Of a stretch of 64,000 nt of DNA, positions 23,950 to 31,886 are shown piece after piece. The notes under the pieces were generated by a model. The model was not told the origin of the DNA. It searched no databases and worked only from the letters and a program-made list of their open reading frames with translations. A program made the translations under genes and the position numbers. The stretch's first letter is position 1. Each line of letters begins with the position of its first letter. This DNA comes from Clostridia bacterium (GTDB lineage Bacteria > Bacillota > Clostridia > Christensenellales > Aristaeellaceae), in the NCBI GenBank assembly GCA_017484085.1, contig JAFUTW010000011.1, forward strand, positions 1 to 64,000. The letters run 5' to 3'.

Positions 23950-26316
23950 TTATTTGTAGTTGAGCACCCCGCCCTGGGAAGCGACGAAAGCGTTCCACTC
24001 GGCGTCGTCATAGTTGTAGGTCATGTATTTGATGCCGCCGCGGCTGAGCGGGAAGACCTCGTCCTCCGTGTGATACTCCACCTGCATGCCCTTGAGCTTG
24101 GCGCTGGAGTCGCCCATCAGCGGGATGAAGTCGTAGTTCTGCAGGATCACGTTCTCCAGCTGGGAGAGCACGAGGATGCGCTGCTCGGCATTGGCGCTCA
24201 CGTTCAGCTCCGCATCGGTGCCGTCAGCCTTCTTCGCGGTGACGGTCTCGTTGGTGATGGCGTGCTGCCAGGTGCGCACGTTCGCGGTGTATTCTTCGCC
24301 ATCCAGCGTGCAGGTCAGCATCGTCTCATCCGGGTTCCAGGCGGGATCGTAGCGGTAGTCGTCCTCAACATACGCTTCGATGAGCCCGTAGGGATCGAAG
24401 GTGGAACCCGTCCAGCCGACGCCGAAGAGCATATCGACCTGGTTGTTGCGCAGCGCGGTGCCGAAGCCGTTGCCCAGCGTGGCGTCGCGCTTGAAGGTGA
24501 GCTTGCCCTCCAGCTTGGTGCCCTTGACCGCTTCCGTGTAGTTGTTGACGATGAAGTCGTAGCCGCTGTTGTAGAAGGCGGAGGTCTCGTTCGGCGTGCC
24601 GATCATGATCTCGACCACATCGTCCTCGCCCATGAGGCCCTGCGCGATGGCTTCGTCGTAGGCGGCGTCGAAGTACTGGCGCGCCATCTCCAGGTTGTAG
24701 CCGGAGAGGCTGTCGATCGCCTCGTCGGCGTCGGCATAGAGCTTGCCCTCGCCGATCTCATCCGAGAGGCCCCAGAAATCGACGACGACCTGCTTGGCGA
24801 CATCGGTGGTGCGATAGAAGAGGCCCTGCTCCGGATCGGCCACGATCTGCCCGCCGTAGAGGGCGAAGGCCGGCTCGTTGGTCGGGGAGGAGGCGAGGCA
24901 GAACTCCTGGCGGTTGAGGCCGAGGGACATGGCCATGCGGAAGTCCTTGAGGGTCAGGATCGTCTTGTTGATGTGGGCGCCCGCCTGCTCCTGCGCGGTC
25001 TTGAGCGCGGAGTGCTCGGGGTTGAAGACCATGGCGAAGACGGAGTCGCCCTCGTCGTAGTAGGTGTATTCGGAGGTGGCGTAGTCGCCGATGTGGTCCT
25101 TATCCAGGCCGACGACGTCCAGCAGGCCGCTCATGAACATCTCCATGCGGGTGCTGACCTCAGCCACGCAGTCCACGCGGATGGCGTCCGTCTGATACCA
25201 GCCCTCGTTGGCGGGATCGCTCCAGCCGTACCAGTTGGGGTTCTTCTCCAGCAGGTAGGTCTTGTCGCTCTGGAATTCGGAGAGGCGGTAGGGACCGAAG
25301 GAAATCGAGGTCTCCTTGCTGGTGCCGTAGGTGTTGTTGTAGACGCCGTCCGTCTCGCTCTCGCAGGCGTGGTACAGCGTTTCGTTCACCAGCCAGTAGT
25401 CGGTGAGGGAGTAATAGAGGTAGAAGCCGGAAAGCGGCTTGGCCAGGATCAGCACCAGGCTGGTGTCGTCCGGTGCCAGGATGCCGACCTGATCAAAGTC
25501 CATCGCGCCGGCAAACTGCATATACGGCGTGAAGAGCTCTTCAAGCGCCCACTCGGTCATCTGCTCGTCGCTGGCCCAGGTGGCGTAAGCGCGGCCTTCG
25601 CCGGTGGTGTAGAAGGCGTAGAGATCGGAGAGGGTCAGCGGGGTCGTCACGACGGCGTCCTCGGCTTCGCCCGTCCAGGCCTTGGCGTCGAAATCATAGG
25701 TGTCGCCGAAGGAATTGCCCCAGTTGATGCAGCCGGGTTCGCTGCCGTACTTGGCGAGCAGATCCTCCACGGAAAGGCTCTCGGCTTCCATGATGGTGCC
25801 CAGAGCGGTATCGCTGGCCAGACCCTGCTTGAGGTAGGCCTCGGCGTTCTTGATGACCAGGTTGCCGCTGTAGAGCATGTCGGCGCGGTGGTTCTGCGCC
25901 GTGGGGTTCAGCAGCAGTTTGGCGCTGGTAACGAAGTCGCCGGCCGTGATGGGCGTGCCGTCCTCCCAGGCGAGGTTGCCGCGCAGCGGGATCCTCCAGG
26001 CGCGGGCCTCCTCGCCCTCGGCGATGCCCCATGCATCGCCGACGTAATCGGCGGTCACATCCACGGGGAAATCAGCGGCGACCTGGGGGATGACCTTGTA
26101 GCCGTCCTCATCCTCGTTGTAGTCAAAGTCATAGAAGCCGTTGCCCAGCTGGACCATGAGGTCGCTGTCAATCTGCGTCTGGTTCTGGTGCGGGCTCCAG
26201 TTGGTGGGGAACTCCGTCTGGGCGGAGTTGTAGGTGTATACGCCCTCACCGTCGGCCAGCGCAGCCGCGGCAAACAGCGCGAGGATCATAAACAGCGCAA
26301 GAATCTTTCTGGACAT
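23950..26316 (-). CDS. oppA: peptide-binding protein OppA (no lipobox)
   Basis: A 788-residue extracytoplasmic solute-binding protein of the SBP_bac_5 family, longer than the usual 540-600. The signal MSRKILALFMILALFAAAALA is followed by Asp-Gly and has no cysteine, so it is a signal-peptidase-I type rather than a lipoprotein signal. Family signatures include WRIPLRGNLAWEDGTPITAGDFVTS near residue 110 and the C-terminal FKRDATLGNGF region. How it is held at the cell surface is unclear. It is the promoter-proximal gene of the eight-gene operon. Confidence 0.9.
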   Translation of the reverse strand: MSRKILALFMILALFAAAALADGEGVYTYNSAQTEFPTNWSPHQNQTQIDSDLMVQLGNGFYDFDYNEDEDGYKVIPQVAADFPVDVTADYVGDAWGIAEGEEARAWRIPLRGNLAWEDGTPITAGDFVTSAKLLLNPTAQNHRADMLYSGNLVIKNAEAYLKQGLASDTALGTIMEAESLSVEDLLAKYGSEPGCINWGNSFGDTYDFDAKAWTGEAEDAVVTTPLTLSDLYAFYTTGEGRAYATWASDEQMTEWALEELFTPYMQFAGAMDFDQVGILAPDDTSLVLILAKPLSGFYLYYSLTDYWLVNETLYHACESETDGVYNNTYGTSKETSISFGPYRLSEFQSDKTYLLEKNPNWYGWSDPANEGWYQTDAIRVDCVAEVSTRMEMFMSGLLDVVGLDKDHIGDYATSEYTYYDEGDSVFAMVFNPEHSALKTAQEQAGAHINKTILTLKDFRMAMSLGLNRQEFCLASSPTNEPAFALYGGQIVADPEQGLFYRTTDVAKQVVVDFWGLSDEIGEGKLYADADEAIDSLSGYNLEMARQYFDAAYDEAIAQGLMGEDDVVEIMIGTPNETSAFYNSGYDFIVNNYTEAVKGTKLEGKLTFKRDATLGNGFGTALRNNQVDMLFGVGWTGSTFDPYGLIEAYVEDDYRYDPAWNPDETMLTCTLDGEEYTANVRTWQHAITNETVTAKKADGTDAELNVSANAEQRILVLSQLENVILQNYDFIPLMGDSSAKLKGMQVEYHTEDEVFPLSRGGIKYMTYNYDDAEWNAFVASQGGVLNYK

Positions 26317-26351
26317 GAAAAAACCTCCCTTGCAATTTTAATATTGATATC

Positions 26352-26379
26352 ATTATAACAGAAACAAAGGGATAGTAAA
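26352..26379 (-). promoter_or_regulatory. promoter of the opp-tldDE operon
   Basis: Minus strand TTTACT (26374-26379), 16-base spacer, TATAAT (26352-26357). An imperfect palindrome centred on GATATC follows downstream. The -35 overlaps the T-tract of the argH terminator. Confidence 0.75.
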
Positions 26380-26380
26380 A

Positions 26381-26405
26381 GCCCGCAGCCGTTGCGGATG
26401 CGGGC
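26381..26405 (-). terminator. terminator of argH
   Basis: GCCCGCA / TGCGGGC stem (26381-26387 with 26399-26405), followed on the minus strand by TTTTACT. Confidence 0.8.
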
Positions 26406-26422
26406 CCGGACGGACAAAACCG

Positions 26423-27799
26423 TTACAGAGCAGCCAGTTTTTTTTCGGCGGAAGCGATGGCGGCTTCGACAGCCTCCGGGGCCGGCCCGCCGGGGACGTT
26501 CCTTGCGCCCACGCAGGTTTCAAGGGAGATGGCACCGTAGATGTCGTCGCCGAAGGCGGGATCAAAGCGAAGATATTCTTCCAGAGTCAGCTGGTCCAGC
26601 GATTTGCCGGTGTCCAGGCAGTAGGCGACCAGCTCGCCCACGATGCGGTGCGCATCCCGGAAGGCGACGCCATGCCGGACGAGGTAATCCGCGCAGTCGG
26701 TGGCGTTGGCAAACCCGTCCAGCGAGCTTTTGTGCATGACGTCGGTGCGGAAGGTCAGGGTGGCAAACATGGCGGCGAAGACCGCCAGGCTCTGGTTCAG
26801 CGTGTCCGCCGCATCCCAGAAGCGCTCCTTGTCCTCCTGCATGTCCTTGTTGTAGGAAAGGGGCAGGCCTTTCATCACCGTCAGCAGCGCCATGAGGTCG
26901 CCGTAGACGCGGCCGGTCTTGCCGCGCATCAGCTCCGCGATGTCCGGGTTCTTCTTCTGGGGCATGATGGAGGAGCCGGTGGCAAACGCGTCGTCCATCT
27001 CCACAAAGCGGAACTCCGACGAATTCCAGAGCACAAGCTCCTCGCAGAAGCGGGAGAGGTGCATCATGCAGCAGGACGCGGCATAGATGTAATCGAGGAA
27101 GTAGTCGCGGCTGGAGACGCCGTCCAGGCTGTTTTCCGTTATGCAGGAGAAGCCGAGGAGATCCGCCACGCGCTCCCGGTCAAGGGGGTAGGTGGTGGCA
27201 GCCAGCGCGCCGCTGCCCAGCGGCATCTCATCCGCCATTTCGAAGGTGAAGGCGAAGCGCTTCGCATCCCGCAGGAACATCTGCACGTAGGCCATCAGGT
27301 GATGGGCGAGGGTGACGGGCTGCGCGTGCTGCAGGTGGGTGTAGCCGGGCATGGGGGTATTGACGTGCTGCTTTGCGGTGTCCAGCAGCAGAGCGATGAG
27401 CTCCTTGAGCAGGGAGACGGTTTTACGGCACTGGTCCATCGTGATCATGTGGTTGTCCAGCGCGACCTGGTCGTTGCGGCTCCTGCCGGTGTGCAGGCGC
27501 TTGCCGGCCTCGCCGATGCGCTCGGTAAGGAGCGTCTCCACATTCATATGGATGTCCTCGGCATCCACGCTCCAGGAGACCTTGCCCGCGCGCACGTCTT
27601 CAAGGATGCCCTCCAGGCCTTTGACGATCGCCTCTGCGTCCGCCTTCGGGATGATCCCCTGCTCGCCCAGCATCCTCGCGTGGGCGAGGGAGCCGCGGAT
27701 ATCCTGCTCCGCCATGCGTTCGCCGACGCCGATGCACGCGTCATACTCCAGTACCAGCTGATCCGGATCCTTGCTGAACCGTCCGCTCCAAAGCGCCAT
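26423..27799 (-). CDS. argH: argininosuccinate lyase
   Basis: ArgH splits argininosuccinate into arginine and fumarate, the last step of arginine synthesis. The 458-residue protein begins with LWSGRFSKDPD and has the conserved HTGRSRNDQVA, MPGYTHLQHAQPVTLAHH and the signature GSSIMPQKKNPD of the fumarase/aspartase superfamily. argG is not adjacent. The start has GGAGG eight bases upstream. Its promoter carries two ARG-box-like palindromes, so repression by ArgR with arginine is likely. A divergent polar amino-acid transporter shares the regulatory region. Confidence 0.97.
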   Translation of the reverse strand: MALWSGRFSKDPDQLVLEYDACIGVGERMAEQDIRGSLAHARMLGEQGIIPKADAEAIVKGLEGILEDVRAGKVSWSVDAEDIHMNVETLLTERIGEAGKRLHTGRSRNDQVALDNHMITMDQCRKTVSLLKELIALLLDTAKQHVNTPMPGYTHLQHAQPVTLAHHLMAYVQMFLRDAKRFAFTFEMADEMPLGSGALAATTYPLDRERVADLLGFSCITENSLDGVSSRDYFLDYIYAASCCMMHLSRFCEELVLWNSSEFRFVEMDDAFATGSSIMPQKKNPDIAELMRGKTGRVYGDLMALLTVMKGLPLSYNKDMQEDKERFWDAADTLNQSLAVFAAMFATLTFRTDVMHKSSLDGFANATDCADYLVRHGVAFRDAHRIVGELVAYCLDTGKSLDQLTLEEYLRFDPAFGDDIYGAISLETCVGARNVPGGPAPEAVEAAIASAEKKLAAL

Positions 27800-27844
27800 A
27801 ATGCTTTCCTCCGTTACTACATACTATTTGGTCGAAACGCGGAC

Positions 27845-27873
27845 AGTATAGCACCATTGGGTGCTAAATGCAA
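27845..27873 (-). promoter_or_regulatory. promoter of argH
   Basis: Minus strand TTGCAT (27868-27873), 17-base spacer, TATACT (27845-27850). The -35 box is inside the first ARG-box-like palindrome. Confidence 0.8.
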
Positions 27874-27905
27874 TAATATGCATTAATCTGGCATATTTAT
27901 GCAGA
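27867..27905. promoter_or_regulatory. tandem ARG-box-like operators (ArgR)
   Basis: Two 18-bp palindromic boxes: 27867-27884 (AATGCA-ATAATA-TGCATT, perfect) and 27888-27905 (core GCATA-TT-TATGC). Their centres are 21 bp apart, that is, 18-bp boxes with a 3-bp gap, as in classical ArgR operators. The core is TGCA rather than the TGAAT of E. coli. Confidence 0.65.
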
Positions 27906-27998
27906 TGCATGCAGCGCGATACGCGGGAAAATCAGGCAGGCTGAAGCGGGAAAAGAGCGGATCAGAAAAGAAAACTGCAAAAATTTTCATTTTAGGGC

Positions 27999-28027
27999 TT
28001 GACAAGCGCCGTTGATTGTATTATTAT
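27999..28027 (+). promoter_or_regulatory. promoter of the polar amino-acid transporter
   Basis: TTGACA (27999-28004), 17-base spacer, TATTAT (28022-28027). Confidence 0.85.
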
Positions 28028-28045
28028 GCGTCCATCACTCAAAAA

Positions 28046-28064
28046 TATGCAGAAATCCTGCATA
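28046..28064. promoter_or_regulatory. palindrome in the transporter leader
   Basis: TATGCAG-AAATC-CTGCATA, with perfect 7-bp arms, about 12-30 bases after the expected transcription start. The TATGCA core is shared with the ARG-box-like sites at 27867-27905, so it may be a third operator for the same regulator. Confidence 0.55.
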
Positions 28065-28083
28065 ACTCAACGGAGGTATGAAT

Positions 28084-28854
28084 ATGAAAAAGGTTATCGC
28101 AATCGTTTGTGCACTGGTGATGCTCCTTTCCGTATCCGCCCTTGCGGAGGACAAGCCGCTGGCCGGCAAGAAGCTGACGATCGGCCTCTCCCCGAACTTC
28201 ATGTATTTTGAGACGGTTTCCGAGACCGATCCCACCGGCTATGAGGGCCTGGACATCGACATCATCAAGAGCCTGTCCGACAAGCTGGGTTTTGAGTTTG
28301 AAATCAGCCCCATGAGCTTCTCCTCGCTGGTCGGCTCCCTGCAGGCGGGCGCCGTGGATATGGTCATCAGCGGCATGACAGCGACGGAAGAGCGCGCGCA
28401 GGTGGTCGACTTCTCCATCGTCTACTGCACGACCGACATCGGCTGCGTTGTGAAGGCGGACGCGGATATTGCTTCCTATAAGGATCTGGAGGGCAAGGTC
28501 GTCGCCTGCTCCGCCGGCACCGAGTACGAGCAGCACATCGGCAAGATCCCGGGCGCGGTGCTCAAGACCTTTGACGGCCAGGCGGCTGTGGGCAACGCGG
28601 TGGCAGAGGAGATGGACGGCGTGGTCGCCGGCCTCACTTCCATCAACGGCTCCAAGAAGCTGGCCAACACGGTGATGGATGCCGAAGGCAAGCCGATGCT
28701 CAAATACTTCCAGCTGGATATGGAAGGCATTGCGGACAACTACTCCATGGCTTTCCCCAAGGGCAGCGAGCTGAAGGACCTCTTCAACGAGCAGCTGCAA
28801 CTCATGATCGACTCCGGAGAGCTGGATACGATGATCCATCAGTGGCTGTACTGA
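28084..28854 (+). CDS. polar amino-acid-binding protein (no lipobox)
   Basis: A 256-residue SBP_bac_3-family binding protein of a His/Gln/Arg-type ABC importer. The signal peptide ends LLSVSALA-ED with no lipobox cysteine. The family pattern includes YEGLDIDIIKSLSDKLGFEFE, SLQAGAVDMVISGMTATEERAQVVDFS and YKDLEGKVVACSAGTEYE. ATG 28084 is preferred over 28078 for its seven-base spacing to GGAGG. The nearby argH promoter and shared TATGCA palindromes suggest arginine or a related basic amino acid as ligand; this is inference. Confidence 0.9.
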   Translation: MKKVIAIVCALVMLLSVSALAEDKPLAGKKLTIGLSPNFMYFETVSETDPTGYEGLDIDIIKSLSDKLGFEFEISPMSFSSLVGSLQAGAVDMVISGMTATEERAQVVDFSIVYCTTDIGCVVKADADIASYKDLEGKVVACSAGTEYEQHIGKIPGAVLKTFDGQAAVGNAVAEEMDGVVAGLTSINGSKKLANTVMDAEGKPMLKYFQLDMEGIADNYSMAFPKGSELKDLFNEQLQLMIDSGELDTMIHQWLY

Positions 28855-28870
28855 TGCCCTCTGGAAAGAA

Positions 28871-28917
28871 CGGACCCGCACCTTCCCCAAAAGGGGAAGG
28901 CTGCTTCATTTGGTCCG
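28871..28917. repeat. intercistronic stem-loop, possible dispersed repeat
   Basis: CCTTCCCC-AAAA-GGGGAAGG (28881-28900) is nested in CGGACC ... GGTCCG (28871-28876, 28912-28917). It lies between the binding-protein and permease genes and could protect the upstream mRNA or reduce readthrough. Confidence 0.6.
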
Positions 28918-28945
28918 GTAAGGACGATTCAAAAGGAAGAAACCT

Positions 28946-29611
28946 ATGAAACTCGATTTTTCCATCATAACGCCCTGGCTGCCCAACTTCGGCGCCGCGC
29001 TGATCGTCACCGTGCAGGTGACGATCTGTTCGCTGCTCCTGGGCCTCGTGCTGTCCATCCCGCTTTCTCTGTGCAAGATCTCCAACCTGCGCCCGCTGCA
29101 GGCCGCAGCGGATTTCTACACCTCCGTGTTCCGCGGCGTGCCACTGCTGGTGCAGGTGTTCATGATGTACTTCGGCATACCGCTCGTGCTGCCGGTGAAG
29201 TTCAATGCCTTCCAGGCCGGCACGCTCGTCTTTGCCATGAACTCGGCGGCGTACATCTCCGAGAGCATGAAGGGCGGCATCCGCGCCATCGACAGGGGGC
29301 AGTACGAGGCGGCCATGGCGCTGGGGATCCACTATCCCTCCATGATGAAGGACATCATCCTGCCGCAGGCGATCAAGAGCGTGCTGCCCAGCCTGGTCAA
29401 CGAATTCATCTCCCTGCTCAAGAACACCACGCTGATCTCGTCCATCGGCCTCGTGGATATCCTGCGAGTGGGGCAGATGATCCAGAGCAAGACCTACCGC
29501 GCGTTCGAGCCCTTTTTTGTCATCGCGATCTTCTATTACGTGCTGGTCATGCTGCTGTCCACCCTCGGCAAGACCCTGGAAAGGAAGGTGAACAAGAGTG
29601 ATCGACATTAA
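28946..29611 (+). CDS. polar amino-acid ABC transporter permease
   Basis: A 221-residue permease of the HisM/GlnP family with five predicted membrane helices and the EAA loop [23 protein letters not shown], which contacts the ATPase. [16 protein letters not shown] is characteristic of the His/Glu/Gln/Arg family. The ATPase gene starts inside its last codons (14-base overlap). Only one permease gene is present, so a homodimer is expected. Confidence 0.94.
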   Translation: MKLDFSIITPWLPNFGAALIVTVQVTICSLLLGLVLSIPLSLCKISNLRPLQAAADFYTSVFRGVPLLVQVFMMYFGIPLVLPVKFNAFQAGTLVFAMNSAAYISESMKGGIRAIDRGQYEAAMALGIHYPSMMKDIILPQAIKSVLPSLVNEFISLLKNTTLISSIGLVDILRVGQMIQSKTYRAFEPFFVIAIFYYVLVMLLSTLGKTLERKVNKSDRH

Positions 29612-30491
29612 AGGGCTCTACAAGGATTTCGGATCTCTGCACGTGCTGAAGGGCATTACGCTGCACATCGACCAGGGGGAGATCATCTCCATCATCGGCC
29701 CTTCCGGCTCGGGCAAGTCCACGCTGCTGCGCTCCATCAACCTCCTGGAGGAGCCGACCTTCGGGGAGATCTGGGTCGAGGGCAGGCTGATCACGCCGCC
29801 GGATCCGTATCTGCATCCGGAGGTCATCCGCGCCTCCAATACCTATAAGCGGCTTTCCGGCACGCAGGATGACGCCGCGCTGATCGCCCGCATCAAGAAA
29901 GAGGACCTGCTGCACGAAAAGCACGAGGGCGCCCGGTACCGCAGCCTGCTGAAGGAGATCAAGGGCAGGAACTTCGAGAGCGCTTACGAGGTGCGCAAGA
30001 AGATCGGCATGGTCTTCCAGCATTTCAATCTCTTTCCGCACATGACCGTTCTGGACAACATGATCTACGCGCCCATGAAGGTGCTGGGCATCGGGAAGGA
30101 AGAGGCGGCGGAGCGCGCGAGGAAGCTGCTGACGCAGGTGGGCATGCTGGACAAGATCGGCGTGTATCCCTCCACCCTTTCCGGCGGACAGAAGCAGCGC
30201 GTCGCTATTGCGAGGACCCTGGCCATGGAGCCGGACATCGTGCTCTTCGACGAGCCGACGAGCGCGCTGGACCCCGAGATGGTGAAGGAGGTGCTGGACG
30301 TCATCAAAGCGCTGGCCAAGACGGGCATCACCATGGTGCTTGTGACGCATGAGATGGGCTTTGCCAGGGAGGTTTCCGACCGCATCGTCTTCCTGGACGA
30401 GGGGGTCATCGTGGAGGATGCCGACCCTGCGACCTTCTTCTCCACGCCGAAATCGGACAGGGCGCAGGCCTTTCTGGAGAAGGTGCTCTAA
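29598..30491 (+). CDS. polar amino-acid ABC transporter ATPase with an inserted segment
   Basis: A 297-residue GlnQ-type ATPase, about 50 residues longer than usual. Walker [10 protein letters not shown] is at 34-42, the Q-loop [11 protein letters not shown] at 138-148, the signature [13 protein letters not shown] and Walker [16 protein letters not shown] follow. The extra length lies between Walker A and the Q-loop (about 64-130), a charged helical segment including [19 protein letters not shown]. The start is GTG. The insert could alter regulation or docking. It is the last gene of the three-gene importer operon. Confidence 0.93.
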   Translation: MIDIKGLYKDFGSLHVLKGITLHIDQGEIISIIGPSGSGKSTLLRSINLLEEPTFGEIWVEGRLITPPDPYLHPEVIRASNTYKRLSGTQDDAALIARIKKEDLLHEKHEGARYRSLLKEIKGRNFESAYEVRKKIGMVFQHFNLFPHMTVLDNMIYAPMKVLGIGKEEAAERARKLLTQVGMLDKIGVYPSTLSGGQKQRVAIARTLAMEPDIVLFDEPTSALDPEMVKEVLDVIKALAKTGITMVLVTHEMGFAREVSDRIVFLDEGVIVEDADPATFFSTPKSDRAQAFLEKVL

Positions 30492-30526
30492 AGCGGCACG
30501 CGTCAAAACAGATTGAATTGCATAGC

Positions 30527-30560
30527 AAAACCGCTCTCCTGAAAACGGGAGAGCGGTTTT
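30527..30560. terminator. bidirectional terminator
   Basis: AAAACCGCTCTCC / GGAGAGCGGTTTT, a 13-bp stem between convergent genes. Confidence 0.92.
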
Positions 30561-30610
30561 TGCTGCCCGGAGCAGCATATACCGGAAGGGAGATCGTGAG
30601 GGAGCTGTGA

Positions 30611-31843
30611 TCAGCCTTCCAGGGTTTCGTTGATGGGGCCGAGCTCGCCTTCGCTCTTGGCGACGACGACGGCAGCGGCTGCGTCGCCCACGATGTTGGG
30701 GATGACGCGCGCCATGTTGAGGATGCGGTCGATGCCGGCGAGCAGGCCGATGGTCTCCAGCGGCAGATTGACGGCGTTCAGCACGATGGTGAGCATGACG
30801 AGGCCGGAACCGGGGATGCCCGCGGTGCCGATGGAGGCGAGGACGGCAGTGACCATGACCATGATCTGCTGGGTGACCGTGAGATGGATGCCGAAGACCT
30901 GGGAGGCGAAGACGACCGCGACGGCCTCATAGATCGCCGTACCGTTCATGTTCATGACGGCGCCGAAGGGGATGACGAAGTCCGCGATCTTCTCGGAGAC
31001 GCCTACGCGCTTGGTGCACTTCAGGTTGATCGGGATGGTGGCGACGGAGGAGCAGGTCGCGAAGACGAAGAGCATCGCTTCCTTCATGATCTTGAAGAAC
31101 TTGAGCGGGCTAATGTGCGCATAGGCGCCGACCATGAGGCCGCCCTGCACGAAGACGGTGAACAGGAAGCAGGTGATGTAGCAGGCCGCGATGGTCTTGA
31201 TGAAGGGGAGCATGACATCCATGCCGTACTGGCCCACGATGTTGGCCATGAGGCCGAAGACGCCGTAAGGGGTGAACTCCAGCACGATGTTGGTGATCTC
31301 CTTCCAGGCCTCCGTCCAGGAGCGGAAGAAGTTCAGCACCGGCGCGCCCTTGTCGCCGAGCTTGATGAGCGCGAAGCCGAGCAGCAGGGCGAAGAAGATG
31401 ATCTGCAGCAGGTTCTGGGTGCTGAGGGCGTTGAAGGGGTTGGTGGGGATGATGCCCATCAGCGTATCGACCACGCTGGGCACATCCTTGGCGCTGTAGG
31501 CGACGTCGGTCGGCATGACGAAGCCGGCGCCGATCTGCATCACATTGGAGAGCACGAGGCCGATGGCCACGGCGATGGCCGTGGTGCCGAGAAAGATGGC
31601 CAGCGTCTTGCCGCCGATCTTGCCCAGCGTCTTAAAGTCCTTGACGTCCGCGGCAGCGCAGATGAGCAGGCCGAGGACCAGCGGCGCCACCACCATGGTG
31701 AGCAGGCGGGTGAGGATGGTGCCCAGGAAAGCAACAGCGGAAGCCTTGGGGCCGAAGACGAGACCGACGACGATGCCCAGAACGAAGCCGATCATGATGC
31801 GGGTAAACAGGCTCAGTTTCTTCCAGGATTTCAGGATACCCAT
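30611..31843 (-). CDS. Na+/H+-dicarboxylate symporter (DAACS family)
   Basis: A 410-residue secondary transporter of the GltP/GltT/SstT fold. Signatures are ATCSSVATIPINL (the serine-rich reentrant loop), GAVMNMNGTAIYEAV (NMDGT-type cation/substrate loop), GIPGSGLVML and DRILNMARVIPNIVGD, where Asp-Arg-Asn residues bind substrate in relatives. ATG 31843 is chosen for GGAGG eight bases upstream; the longer frame has none. It follows the UxaA-type dehydratase gene by 43 bases and probably imports its substrate, an organic diacid or acidic amino acid. Confidence 0.92.
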   Translation of the reverse strand: MGILKSWKKLSLFTRIMIGFVLGIVVGLVFGPKASAVAFLGTILTRLLTMVVAPLVLGLLICAAADVKDFKTLGKIGGKTLAIFLGTTAIAVAIGLVLSNVMQIGAGFVMPTDVAYSAKDVPSVVDTLMGIIPTNPFNALSTQNLLQIIFFALLLGFALIKLGDKGAPVLNFFRSWTEAWKEITNIVLEFTPYGVFGLMANIVGQYGMDVMLPFIKTIAACYITCFLFTVFVQGGLMVGAYAHISPLKFFKIMKEAMLFVFATCSSVATIPINLKCTKRVGVSEKIADFVIPFGAVMNMNGTAIYEAVAVVFASQVFGIHLTVTQQIMVMVTAVLASIGTAGIPGSGLVMLTIVLNAVNLPLETIGLLAGIDRILNMARVIPNIVGDAAAAVVVAKSEGELGPINETLEG

Positions 31844-31886
31844 TATTATGTCCTCCTTTTTCTCTTGTAAGCGGATGGCCGCTTGC

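Noticed and set aside
23257..26358. A 1033-codon open frame on the plus strand opposite oppA/oppB
   Set aside because: It is the GC-rich antisense shadow of the opp genes. It has no ribosome site, no recognisable domain and a Val/Gly/Glu/Arg-heavy composition typical of such shadows.
27800..28083. T-box or other riboswitch before argH or the transporter
   Set aside because: No T-box GGGTGGNACCGCG core or specifier-loop layout is present; palindromes fit protein operators better.
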